Shown here: positions 40,287-48,951 of the stretch, piece by piece | Layout: each line of letters begins with the position of its first letter | Numbering within the stretch: the stretch's first letter is position 1 | NCBI RefSeq assembly: GCF_900637685.1 | Contig: NZ_LR134388.1 | Location: forward strand, 307,501 to 371,500 | From: Legionella sainthelensi | GTDB taxonomy: Bacteria; Pseudomonadota; Gammaproteobacteria; Legionellales; Legionellaceae | Direction: 5' to 3' | DNA length: 64,000 nt | The notes under the pieces: model-generated | The model's database searches: none | What the model was told of the DNA's origin: nothing | What the model saw: only the letters and a program-made list of their open reading frames with translations | Made by a program: the position numbers and the translations under genes

Positions 40287-41722
40287 TCGTTCGCTTATGG
40301 ATTTTTGTTGTATTATGTCTTTGGTCTATTGTTACATCGAGCGCTCAACTTAAAGCGATTGTTTTAAAACAACAAGGAAACCAAACATCCCTATATTTCA
40401 CAATCGCCGGACCTTTTACACATAAGCTATTTTCATTAAGTCAACCCGAGCGAGTAGTATTGGATTTAAAAGAGACTCAATTAGCCGTGGATTTAAATCA
40501 ATTGGGTTTGATTAATGGTTTAGTGAGAAAAGTGCGTAGCGGACATTCTGAGCCTAGAACGTTACGATTAGTTTTTGAAGTAAATCAAAAAGTACTACTA
40601 CGCTCCTCTCCCTGGCGTCCTAATGGGACTTATGGGGGAATACGAGTTGATTTAGTACACAGCGGTCGCTTTGTCGCGCCGGTTGCTGCGAATATTCCTA
40701 AAAAAGTTTTGCCCATGATTCCAAAGACGCCAACAAAACAGCTTCAACAACCTATAAAACAAAACGTTAGCGCATCGCGACCGCCAGTACAACCCATCTT
40801 GGCAAATCAAGCACCTATCAAGGTCAGTAATAAACCTACTCGATTGCGTGATGTAATTGTGGTTTTAGATGCAGGTCATGGTGGTAAGGACCCAGGTGCT
40901 CGTGGCCCGCACAATAGTCGTGAGAAAGATGTGGTATTAGCAATTACTTTAAAATTAAAGCAATTGATTGATAGGCAGCCTGGTATGCGAGCCGTTTTAA
41001 CGCGTTCCGGAGATTACTATGTAGGCCTGCGTCAACGCTTGAATATAGCCCGAAGACATAATGGTGATATTTTTGTTGCCATTCACGCAGATGCATTTAA
41101 TAATCCACATTCTCATGGCGCTTCAGTATTTGCTTTATCACAAAGAGGAGCAACGAGTGAAGCTGCGCGTTGGCTTGCTGAAAAGGAAAACTATTCTGAA
41201 TTAGGTGGCGTGAATTTAGGTGATTTAGATGATCAGAATGGGGTGGTGCGTTCTGTATTAATTGATTTATCACAAACCGCTACGATTAATGCCGGTTTGC
41301 AAATGGGAGGACGCGTTTTAAACCAATTGGGTAATTTTACTGTTCTACACAACCAAAAAGTAGAACAAGCTCGGTTTGTTGTTTTAAAATCCCCCGATAT
41401 CCCTTCAATTTTAGTTGAAACAGGATTTATTTCGAATCCTATTGAAGAGCGAAATCTCACGAGCCCTGCTTATCAAGCTCGTTTGAGTCAAGCCATTTTT
41501 CAAGGGATTAAAGGATATTTCTGGGAGAATCCGCCACATGGATCACGTATTGAAGCAATGGCAACGAATAAGATTCATTTAGTTAGAACAGGTGAAACTT
41601 TGCCTGCGATAGCCGCTCGTTATCGTGTCTCAGTCGCGGCGTTACAATCAGCAAATAATTTGCGAGGCATTAGTAGGCTTAGACCAGGCCAGAAATTGGT
41701 GATTCCTCCAGCATGGGCATGA
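40283..41722 (+). CDS. amiC: N-acetylmuramoyl-L-alanine amidase with AMIN and LysM domains
   Basis: A 479-residue periplasmic amidase that splits septal peptidoglycan. Order: signal peptide (1-21), AMIN domain (about 25-130), Pro/Gln-rich linker, Amidase_3 domain from about 190 with DAGHGGKDPGARG and the second metal His in FVAIHADAFN, the Glu of SILVETGFISN, and a single LysM repeat at the C-terminus (from about 430, VRTGETLPAIAARYRVS). The AmiB/AmiC choice is not certain. Part of the overlapping tsaE-mutL chain. Confidence 0.92.
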   Translation: MIVRLWIFVVLCLWSIVTSSAQLKAIVLKQQGNQTSLYFTIAGPFTHKLFSLSQPERVVLDLKETQLAVDLNQLGLINGLVRKVRSGHSEPRTLRLVFEVNQKVLLRSSPWRPNGTYGGIRVDLVHSGRFVAPVAANIPKKVLPMIPKTPTKQLQQPIKQNVSASRPPVQPILANQAPIKVSNKPTRLRDVIVVLDAGHGGKDPGARGPHNSREKDVVLAITLKLKQLIDRQPGMRAVLTRSGDYYVGLRQRLNIARRHNGDIFVAIHADAFNNPHSHGASVFALSQRGATSEAARWLAEKENYSELGGVNLGDLDDQNGVVRSVLIDLSQTATINAGLQMGGRVLNQLGNFTVLHNQKVEQARFVVLKSPDIPSILVETGFISNPIEERNLTSPAYQARLSQAIFQGIKGYFWENPPHGSRIEAMATNKIHLVRTGETLPAIAARYRVSVAALQSANNLRGISRLRPGQKLVIPPAWA

Positions 41723-43347
41723 GAATTCGACAGTTACCACCATTGATAGCAAATCAAATAGCTGCTGGAGAAGTAATAGAGCGCCCCGCATCTGTAGTAA
41801 AAGAATTACTCGAAAACTCTTTTGATGCGGGGGCTACGGCAATTACTGTTGAAGTGAATTATGGTGGCCTTAATCAAATTAAAATTAGCGATAATGGTGT
41901 AGGAATTGTAGCTGAAGATTTGCCTTTGGCTATTGCGCCACATGCTACGAGTAAAATTAATTCGCTTGATGATTTATATGCAATTGATAGCATGGGGTTT
42001 CGTGGTGAAGCATTGGCCAGTATTGCATCAATAGCTAAGGTCAGCATCAGCTCTAAGCCTGCGCTGCAAGAAACAGCGATGATGCTGCGAGTAATCGGCA
42101 CAGAAACAACATGTGCTCCTTGTGCCCGTGCAGTAGGAACAACCGTAGATGTTGTTGATTTATTCTTTAATGCACCAGTACGAAAACGTTTTTTAAAAAG
42201 CGAAAAGCTCGAGTTTCAGGCAATAGAAACAGTAGTCAAACGTTTTGCTTTAAGCGCGCCTAAAATTGCGTTAACGCTAAAACATAATGGCAAGCAGGTA
42301 TTCTATCTTCCAGCGGTGATAAGTGAACAATCGTTATTATCACGAATGACGCGTATATTGGGTAGTGCGTTTGTTCAAGATGCAATTTATCTTGATGTGG
42401 ATCACGGCTCAATGAAATTGCGTGGTTGGATAAGTGGCATGAAATTTCAGCGTAGTCAAAGTGATCGCTTATGGGTTTATATCAACGAACGAATGGTAAA
42501 AGATAAATTAATTCATCATGCATTAAAACAGGCTTATGATGGCTTATTACATCCTGGTCGCTTTCCTGCATGTGTGTTGTATTTAACAATAAATCATGCT
42601 GAAGTTGATGTGAATGTACATCCTACCAAGCATGAAGTGCGTTTTCAGCAGCCCCGGCTAATTTTCGATTTTTTTACCTCACAACTAGCTGCGGCATTAG
42701 AAACCCAAAAAAAGACAAATCACGAAACTGTATGTGACTTAAACATGGCAGTCAACCAAGCAAAAGAGATTTATGAGCCTTATCCCAAACTCGCTCTAAT
42801 AAGCGAGCAAGTTAACTCAGTTGAGCAAAGGTGGGTTATTTTAAATAACCACTATATTTTGGTCTTTCTCCATCAACAGCCCTATGTTGTTAATCTTTCC
42901 GCTTTACAGCAATTTAAAGTACGGCAACAACTGGCTGGATTTTCTTTCCCATTAGCAAGTAGGCCTTTATTGGTCCCAATTCGTTGTTCTTTTCCTTACA
43001 AAATTGTTTCAAACCTGCCAGATTTAATTCAATCTTTAGATCAATTAGGAATACATGTGGAACATTTGGGTGATCAGGATGTGTTAATTCGGAGTATTCC
43101 TCTTTGTATGCCCTATTTGGATTTACGTTTATTTATAGAAGCCCTAACCGGGTTGGAGGTAATAAACTCTTCTAAGTTGACTGATCTCATGATTCAATCT
43201 CAAGTTTTTGATCCTAGATTATTAAGTTCCGAGGAGAAAATGGAGTTAAATGAATTGTTATTGAAGGTACATGCTGAGAAAAATAAAGAAGCTGGATTGT
43301 TTAGAGCACTAACTGTTGAAGATTGTCGGAATTTATTAGATGTCTAA
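41719..43347 (+). CDS. mutL: DNA mismatch repair protein MutL
   Basis: A GHKL ATPase that links MutS to strand nicking. The N-terminus RIRQLPPLIANQIAAGEVIERP, NSFDAGATAI, DNGVGI and GFRGEALASI are all intact. The C-terminal dimer domain is short and lacks a visible DQHA-x2-E-x4-E endonuclease motif, like the MutH-dependent type. ATG at 41719 makes an ATGA overlap with amiC; a second ATG at 41713 is also possible. It overlaps miaA by 8 bases. Length is 542 residues. Confidence 0.95.
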   Translation: MRIRQLPPLIANQIAAGEVIERPASVVKELLENSFDAGATAITVEVNYGGLNQIKISDNGVGIVAEDLPLAIAPHATSKINSLDDLYAIDSMGFRGEALASIASIAKVSISSKPALQETAMMLRVIGTETTCAPCARAVGTTVDVVDLFFNAPVRKRFLKSEKLEFQAIETVVKRFALSAPKIALTLKHNGKQVFYLPAVISEQSLLSRMTRILGSAFVQDAIYLDVDHGSMKLRGWISGMKFQRSQSDRLWVYINERMVKDKLIHHALKQAYDGLLHPGRFPACVLYLTINHAEVDVNVHPTKHEVRFQQPRLIFDFFTSQLAAALETQKKTNHETVCDLNMAVNQAKEIYEPYPKLALISEQVNSVEQRWVILNNHYILVFLHQQPYVVNLSALQQFKVRQQLAGFSFPLASRPLLVPIRCSFPYKIVSNLPDLIQSLDQLGIHVEHLGDQDVLIRSIPLCMPYLDLRLFIEALTGLEVINSSKLTDLMIQSQVFDPRLLSSEEKMELNELLLKVHAEKNKEAGLFRALTVEDCRNLLDV

Positions 43348-44284
43348 TTTGATTTTTTGTTTAATGGGACCTACTGCGGCAGGGAAAACTGCTTTAGCTT
43401 GTGAGTTAGTAACACATTATCCTTTTGAAATTATTAGTGTCGATTCGGCAATGATTTATAGGGAAATGGATATTGGAACTGCTAAACCGAGTTCTAAAGA
43501 GCTAGAGCTGGCTCCTCATCATTTAATTAATATTAAGGATCCAGTAGAGTCCTATTCCGCAGCTCAATTTTGCAGCGATGCGTTATCTTTATGTGAGGAG
43601 ATCTCGCGTAAGGGTAAAATCCCTTTATTGGTTGGGGGAACTATGATGTATTTTAATGCACTGCAAAAAGGCTTGGCGGTGTTACCGGAAGCCTGCCCTG
43701 TTGTACGAGAGCAATTAGAAAATGAAGCTGCTTTGCACGGTTGGGAGAGACTTCATCAACAATTAATGCACATTGATCCTGATACGGCTAAACGGGTTCA
43801 CGCTAATGATACGCAACGAATTCAACGCGCATTAGAGGTATACTATTTAAGCGGAAAAACTTTATCTGCATTTTTTGAGCAGCAAAAAGAAAAAGAGGTA
43901 CATCATTTTATCAATCTTATCCTTTTTCCCCAAAATCGAACCTGGTTACATGAACGGATTGCGCAACGTTTTAAGCAAATGTTAGAGACAGGGCTTATTG
44001 AAGAAGTCGTACAGTTACAGCAAAAATGGCCATTAGCTATAAATTTGCCGGCGATGCGTTGTGTAGGGTATCGACAAGTTCTAGAATATCTGCAAGATGC
44101 TTATGATTATTCTACAATGGGTGAGAAAGGAATTGCTGCTACACGACAATTAGCTAAGCGTCAATTAACCTGGTTAAGGCATTGGGAAGAAGCATTATAT
44201 TACGATCCGCAAAATATAGCTTTTCACGATCAGATTCTAGCGAAAATTAGGGAAATATTAGATAATTCTAAAAAAACGTTTTAA
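43340..44284 (+). CDS. miaA: tRNA dimethylallyltransferase
   Basis: A 314-residue enzyme that isopentenylates A37 in tRNAs reading UNN codons. P-loop GPTAAGKTALA at residues 9-19, DSAMIYREMDIGTAK, GGTMMYFNAL and the C-terminal AMRCVGYRQ block are present. The gene often sits before hfq; no hfq is found here. Confidence 0.96.
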   Translation: MSNLIFCLMGPTAAGKTALACELVTHYPFEIISVDSAMIYREMDIGTAKPSSKELELAPHHLINIKDPVESYSAAQFCSDALSLCEEISRKGKIPLLVGGTMMYFNALQKGLAVLPEACPVVREQLENEAALHGWERLHQQLMHIDPDTAKRVHANDTQRIQRALEVYYLSGKTLSAFFEQQKEKEVHHFINLILFPQNRTWLHERIAQRFKQMLETGLIEEVVQLQQKWPLAINLPAMRCVGYRQVLEYLQDAYDYSTMGEKGIAATRQLAKRQLTWLRHWEEALYYDPQNIAFHDQILAKIREILDNSKKTF

Positions 44285-44293
44285 AGGACCATT

Positions 44294-44488
44294 ATGTCAG
44301 AAACTAAATCCATACCCGCGAGTACTCAAAAGAATTATGTAGTACATCGTGATGAATTACCACTAAGTTGCCCAACAAAAGATATGGTGTTATGGAATGC
44401 GCATCCAAAGGTTTACTTACCTATTGAAAAAACAGGGGTAGAAGTTTGCCCTTATTGTGGTTCACGATTTGTTTTACAGAATGATTAA
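44294..44488 (+). CDS. Small zinc-finger domain protein (zf-CHCC type)
   Basis: A 64-residue protein. Cys in LSCPTKD, His in WNAHPKVYLP and Cys-x2-Cys in VCPYCGSRF form the Cys-His-Cys-Cys zinc site of the zf-CHCC family, like the NDUFS6-related and YheM-like small proteins. It follows miaA by 9 bases with AAGGA upstream, so it is the last gene of the run. Confidence 0.85.
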   Translation: MSETKSIPASTQKNYVVHRDELPLSCPTKDMVLWNAHPKVYLPIEKTGVEVCPYCGSRFVLQND

Positions 44489-44800
44489 ATAATAGGTTAG
44501 GCCCACTTGCCATTGACTCAAGGGATTTCTCTTTACTCCCAAGTCTCGCGATTTATTTGCGGGATTCAGAAATCCTTCACCACCATTAGATCTCGAGGAC
44601 AAGCTACGGGACATCGACTGGGGCACTTAAGTTAATGGCTGTGTTGTTTAGCCTTCTATGTTCCATGTATATTCGAACGGTTGGAGTTGAACGTAGGTTG
44701 TGAGAGAATTTTTCTAAAAACCAACATAAGGCATTGCTCAGAAACGCTTTATCACAATCCGCTAGATACGCCCGTTCTCTGATAGAGACTGACCACCTAT
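44489..44800. other. 312-base gap before the heptosyltransferase gene
   Basis: No plausible coding frame. A stretch at about 44545-44580 (TCTCGCGATTTATTTGCGGGATTCAGAAATCC region) has imperfect self-complementarity, possibly a worn palindromic repeat. No T-run terminator is seen after the zinc-finger gene, and no clean promoter for the next gene. Confidence 0.3.
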
Positions 44801-45838
44801 ATGATTAATTCGATTTGTATTGTAAGATTATCTGCCTTAGGTGATGTTCTAATGGCTGTTCCTCTTATTAGAACTTTACAGGCTAGTTTCCCAGAAACCA
44901 AGTTGACTTGGATTATCTCCAAACCTGCTTTTGACTTAGTGGAGGGGATGGAGGGTATTGAGTTCATTTTAATTGATAAGCCTAAAAGTATTAAAGATTA
45001 TTGGTATTTTAAAAAGCAAATGAAAGGTCGTAGCTTTGACGTACTTTTAGCACCACAAGCAAGTCTTAGGACAAACTTACTTTATCCACTGATTCGAGCG
45101 AAACGTAAAATAGGCTATGATCCTCATAGAGCGAATGATGCCCATGGATTGTTTGTTAATGAACGAATTCAGCCAGGATTGGAACATACTTTAGATGGGT
45201 TTTTAAAATTTGCTCAAGCGTTAGGGATACAGGAACGTGTGATTCGCTGGGATTTACCTATTTCTCCTGCTGATTATCAATGGGCTGAACATCATTTGCC
45301 CAAAGAGAGCCCCATTCTGGTCATTAATCCTGCAGCGAGTAAACCAGAGCGTAGTTGGCCGGTTGCGCGTTATATCGAAGTCTTACAAACAGCCAAAACT
45401 CGTTGGAATGTGCAAGTGGTCATTACCGGTGGCCCCAGTGATTTTGATAAAAGTCTCGCAGAGCAAATTATCCAGGTTATTCCTGCAATGAATCTTGTGG
45501 GCAAAACCAAGCCAAAACAATTGTTAGCGCTTATCAGTAAAGCAACAGTTGTCCTGTGTCCTGATACAGGGCCTTCGCATATGGCTACAGCAGTGAATAC
45601 TCCTGTTGTCGCATTGCATGCTGTAACCAATCCTCTTATTTCCGGCCCGTATCTTTTTCAACATTTAGTAGTGAATCATTATCCTGAAGCAGCAGAAAAG
45701 ATTTTAGGAAGCAAATGTATCGAAAAGGTATGGGGACAACATGTGCATGGTGATGAGCCTATGCAATTAATTTCTGTTACAGAGGTTCTGGAAAAGCTTT
45801 CTTTGGTTTTAGACAACTCTGAAAACACTAAAGTGTAG
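44801..45838 (+). CDS. Glycosyltransferase family 9 (lipopolysaccharide heptosyltransferase-like)
   Basis: A 345-residue GT9 enzyme. IVRLSALGDVLMAVPL at the N-terminus and the NPAASKPERSWP and CPDTGPSHMATAV blocks near 170 and 255 mark the ADP-heptose transferase family (WaaC/WaaF/WaaQ). It probably adds a sugar to the LPS core on the cytosolic face of the inner membrane. Which acceptor cannot be told, as Legionella core is heptose-poor in published work, so a related sugar donor is possible. Confidence 0.87.
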   Translation: MINSICIVRLSALGDVLMAVPLIRTLQASFPETKLTWIISKPAFDLVEGMEGIEFILIDKPKSIKDYWYFKKQMKGRSFDVLLAPQASLRTNLLYPLIRAKRKIGYDPHRANDAHGLFVNERIQPGLEHTLDGFLKFAQALGIQERVIRWDLPISPADYQWAEHHLPKESPILVINPAASKPERSWPVARYIEVLQTAKTRWNVQVVITGGPSDFDKSLAEQIIQVIPAMNLVGKTKPKQLLALISKATVVLCPDTGPSHMATAVNTPVVALHAVTNPLISGPYLFQHLVVNHYPEAAEKILGSKCIEKVWGQHVHGDEPMQLISVTEVLEKLSLVLDNSENTKV

Positions 45839-45886
45839 AGACAACACCCCTGAAGTTTTTCATGGATTTCCAGTTTGAATTGGAAC

Positions 45887-45924
45887 CTGAGTTTATGAAT
45901 ATTGTTTTTATTCAATAAACTCAG
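45887..45924. terminator. Inverted repeat between convergent genes
   Basis: CTGAGTTTAT (45887-45896) and ATAAACTCAG (45915-45924), 10 perfect pairs with an 18-base AT-rich loop, between the ends of the GT9 gene and the P-type ATPase gene. Neither strand has a proper T run, so a bidirectional terminator is only possible. Confidence 0.4.
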
Positions 45925-45960
45925 ATTCACTACTTAAGATGATAAAAAACGCATTGATAT

Positions 45961-48486
45961 TTAATTAGATACCACCAGCTGAGGTTTTTTTTCCACGTTA
46001 TCGGAAGTGTTGTTTGCGGTGATGCTCGACATACAACCGCTCCAAAAAGGATGGGTTGTGGATTTGCTCGTTGATGGTTTCTGGGACGCAGACGGTTCTT
46101 GAATACAAATTGATTCGTTGTTATGTCTGGGCGTATGTTTATTCATTTTAGAATGAGATCCTTCGAATGAAAGTTCTGGGGCATCTTCTTTTATTTTTTG
46201 TTGCAAATGGTCTAGCGGCTGTTGTTTGAAACGATAAACGTTCATAAAGGTAATACAGGCTTGCGTAATCATTAATGCGACACAGACAACGGGGTTAAGA
46301 GTAAAAATTGCTGCAGCAGGGATTGCAGCACTATTATAAATCAAATTCATCGCTAAATTTTGATTGATATTAGCTACGGTTTGTCGTGAAATTGCAAAAG
46401 CTGAGGCAATAGGTAGTAACGTGTCATTGTGAATGACGATGCCAGCTACTTGTTGGGTTAACTCATCACTGCCCTCGGAGGCTATGGCAATGCCTAGATC
46501 AGAGGCTGCGATAGCTTCAGCATCATTTCCTGCATCGCCTATCATGGCGATTTTTCGCCCTTGTTTTTTTAGAGCCTGAATATAGGCTGTTTTTGATCTA
46601 TGATTGTTTTCCATAGAGCTTGCAATGCAGTTGGCATAAACTTTTTCTATACCAAGAGCTTTTGCATAACGAAAAGCAGTTTCTTCATCAGCACCGGTGC
46701 ATAAATGAATTTCTTTTCCCATGTGCTTCAATGCATTAATGGTATGATGTGCATCTTTACGTAAAGGATCGGTTAACACCATAACCCCAATGATTTCTTG
46801 GTTGCGAGCGACATAAACGAGTTGATCTCCCGCTGCTAACGGTGGGTGTTTCAACTCTGACGGTATTGAAATTCCTTTCTCGCACATTAACGCTTTGCTA
46901 CCAATAGTATAGTGGCTATCTTGCACTACTCCACTTACTCCAGAATGATAAGTTTCATCAAGCTCCGTTACATCTAATTTTTGTTTGCTTTCCTGATGAG
47001 CAAAAGAATAAATTGCTTTGCCTGTGGGGTGGCTTGATTTCTTTTCTAAAGATCCGCAAATGGAAAGAAACTCTGCTTCTGATAATTTACTGTTATCCAA
47101 TAAATAAAGATTTTTTACTTTAGGGATCCCGGTGGTTAACGTGCCGTTCAAGTCAAAAATTACAGTATCGATTTGTTCCGTTTGTTGTAATGTTTTTGCA
47201 CTTTTGAATTGCACGCCATTTTCTGCCGCTTTATGCATGCCAGTGTTTACTGCTAGGGGGGTAATAAGACCCAAAGTACAAGGACACGCACTGACTAAGA
47301 CAGAAATTGCACATTGAATAGCTACAGCAGCGGGAAAAAAAATCCCCATAATCACTCCGGAGATAACTGCTAATGCAATTACTGTAGGAATAAAGTAAGC
47401 CAATAATTGTTCTGTCTTTATTTCAATGGGCGCTTTTTCTAATACGGATTGCTCTATTGAATCATCAAGCCGTTTTAGATAAGAGTTTGTATGCGTATGA
47501 GTAACTCGGATTTTTAACGGATTTGTATTCTCTGCTACACGCATCCCTGCCAAAACCTTTTTTTCAGCTGAAAAATAATGAGGTAGGGTTGCTCCTGTAA
47601 TAATTGTATCGTAAACAATGCTTTCATTCAGACAGACACCATCAAGTGGAATAATTTCACCGGGATGAATGACAAGCACATCATTGATTTGAATATGCTG
47701 TAAGTTGATTTCTTCAATATCAAGAGCAATTTGTTTTCTTGCAATTTTAGGTGCTCTATCTTGAAAGCGGACGGTGCTTATTTTTTCTTTGATTGTTTCT
47801 TCTATGGCAATTCCTATGTGTCTAAAACCATAGATGAGTAGTCCGGCTTCAAACATCATGGGCAGCCAGGGGACAAACAATGAGGCAATGGAAACAACCA
47901 AAATGGACAGTGAACTTAGGGCAAATAAACTATCCATGGTTAAGATACCTGTTTTAGTTAATTTTGACCAAGCTTGATAATAAGAATTTGCTCCTAATGT
48001 CAAAGTAGCTAAAGTACTGAAAATGGCTATTGGAAGCATAACAGCAAGGGAGCCTCCTGTAACAAGGCAAGCAATAAGCACAGCAAGTCCTGCCATACAT
48101 CCTATGGCACCAAGAAACCAATGTGAGGCTAAAAGCGTTTTTATTTTTGTAATGAGGGAGTTCCAAGAAAATGTTTGTTGATCTTGTTTTTGGGGCGCAT
48201 TTTGCTTCGTTATTTTTTCAGTTGATTCAGGGGTGTATTCATATTCTCTACAGCTAAATCCAATATCATCAATCTCTTCTTTTAATTCTGACCAAATTAT
48301 TTGATGTGCACGTGTATCTTCATCGTTATCAAGGGTTACAATCGTTTTTTTAGGATCAGCTGTTGTAATCGCTGCATGAAAGTATTGTAGTTTGTCGCCA
48401 AATTTATTTCTTAAGCAATGTTTTATACCGTTGCTGCAATTGATGCAGGTCATTCCGTCAATATAAAAAACGTAAGTTTTAGACAT
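45961..48486 (-). CDS. Divergent heavy-metal P-type ATPase
   Basis: An 841-residue P1B-type ATPase by architecture: an HMA domain with GMTCINC (residues 11-17), membrane spans, an actuator domain, a span with CPC (401-403), then P and N domains. The phosphorylation Asp445 is kept, but the motif reads DLNGT instead of DKTGT. The actuator TGE is TGA (297-299), the hinge motif GDGxND is GDAGND (650-655) and TGDN is TGAD. HP at 486-487 is kept. After the last span a Ser/Thr-rich tail of about 85 residues extends. It may be a copper-linked protein with altered or lost transport. Confidence 0.85.
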   Translation of the reverse strand: MSKTYVFYIDGMTCINCSNGIKHCLRNKFGDKLQYFHAAITTADPKKTIVTLDNDEDTRAHQIIWSELKEEIDDIGFSCREYEYTPESTEKITKQNAPQKQDQQTFSWNSLITKIKTLLASHWFLGAIGCMAGLAVLIACLVTGGSLAVMLPIAIFSTLATLTLGANSYYQAWSKLTKTGILTMDSLFALSSLSILVVSIASLFVPWLPMMFEAGLLIYGFRHIGIAIEETIKEKISTVRFQDRAPKIARKQIALDIEEINLQHIQINDVLVIHPGEIIPLDGVCLNESIVYDTIITGATLPHYFSAEKKVLAGMRVAENTNPLKIRVTHTHTNSYLKRLDDSIEQSVLEKAPIEIKTEQLLAYFIPTVIALAVISGVIMGIFFPAAVAIQCAISVLVSACPCTLGLITPLAVNTGMHKAAENGVQFKSAKTLQQTEQIDTVIFDLNGTLTTGIPKVKNLYLLDNSKLSEAEFLSICGSLEKKSSHPTGKAIYSFAHQESKQKLDVTELDETYHSGVSGVVQDSHYTIGSKALMCEKGISIPSELKHPPLAAGDQLVYVARNQEIIGVMVLTDPLRKDAHHTINALKHMGKEIHLCTGADEETAFRYAKALGIEKVYANCIASSMENNHRSKTAYIQALKKQGRKIAMIGDAGNDAEAIAASDLGIAIASEGSDELTQQVAGIVIHNDTLLPIASAFAISRQTVANINQNLAMNLIYNSAAIPAAAIFTLNPVVCVALMITQACITFMNVYRFKQQPLDHLQQKIKEDAPELSFEGSHSKMNKHTPRHNNESICIQEPSASQKPSTSKSTTHPFWSGCMSSITANNTSDNVEKKPQLVVSN

Positions 48487-48867
48487 ATAGGCTCGCCAAT
48501 TTAAAGGTTAATGATTAACTTGGAAATAGCGACTGGGTCCTATTGTGCGAGCTAAAAGCACTGAACCTGCTGAAATTTTAACTCGCCACCAGGAGCCAAC
48601 TGCTAGTTCTAGGTTTGAGGCTTAATGATTATTCTTATAGCCGATACTCCATGATTTTCTGCAGTTGATGTCGTTATACCTATTTGTCTGCAGATAATTC
48701 CGAAACATGTATTGTTTAATTTTTAAATGCAAAGTGCTGCATTTTTTTCTTAAAAACAGGACGTTACGATTTTGCTTGAAATAATATCATATATGGCATT
48801 TTTTGCACCTTTTTTATTAAGCTAATGAGATTCAAAGTGGGGAGGTTATTGATGTTTTGGCTAAGAA

Positions 48868-48899
48868 CGTATTAATTTTATTGAGGTTAAATTAATACG
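48868..48899. repeat. 11-bp inverted repeat downstream of icmX
   Basis: CGTATTAATTT and AAATTAATACG are exact inverted copies with a 10-base spacer. It may help to end the icmWX transcript together with the next hairpin. Confidence 0.45.
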
Positions 48900-48908
48900 A
48901 GTGAAATG

Positions 48909-48936
48909 TCCTGGGCAAAAAAGTATTTACCCAGGA
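48909..48936 (-). terminator. Hairpin directly after icmX
   Basis: TCCTGGG / CCCAGGA with a 14-base loop, 16 bases after the icmX stop on the minus strand. There is no T run behind it, so termination is uncertain. Confidence 0.4.
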
Positions 48937-48951
48937 AAGAGTTACGAATAT

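Larger units (their letters stand above)
48487..48951. other. 465-base non-coding gap between the P-type ATPase and icmX
   Basis: No convincing gene. Two inverted repeats stand out near the icmX end: 48868-48899 (11-bp arms, CGTATTAATTT / AAATTAATACG) and 48909-48936 (TCCTGGG / CCCAGGA). The rest is AT-rich, with short runs of T on the plus strand around 48740-48825. The upstream part must hold the ATPase promoter. Confidence 0.4.
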
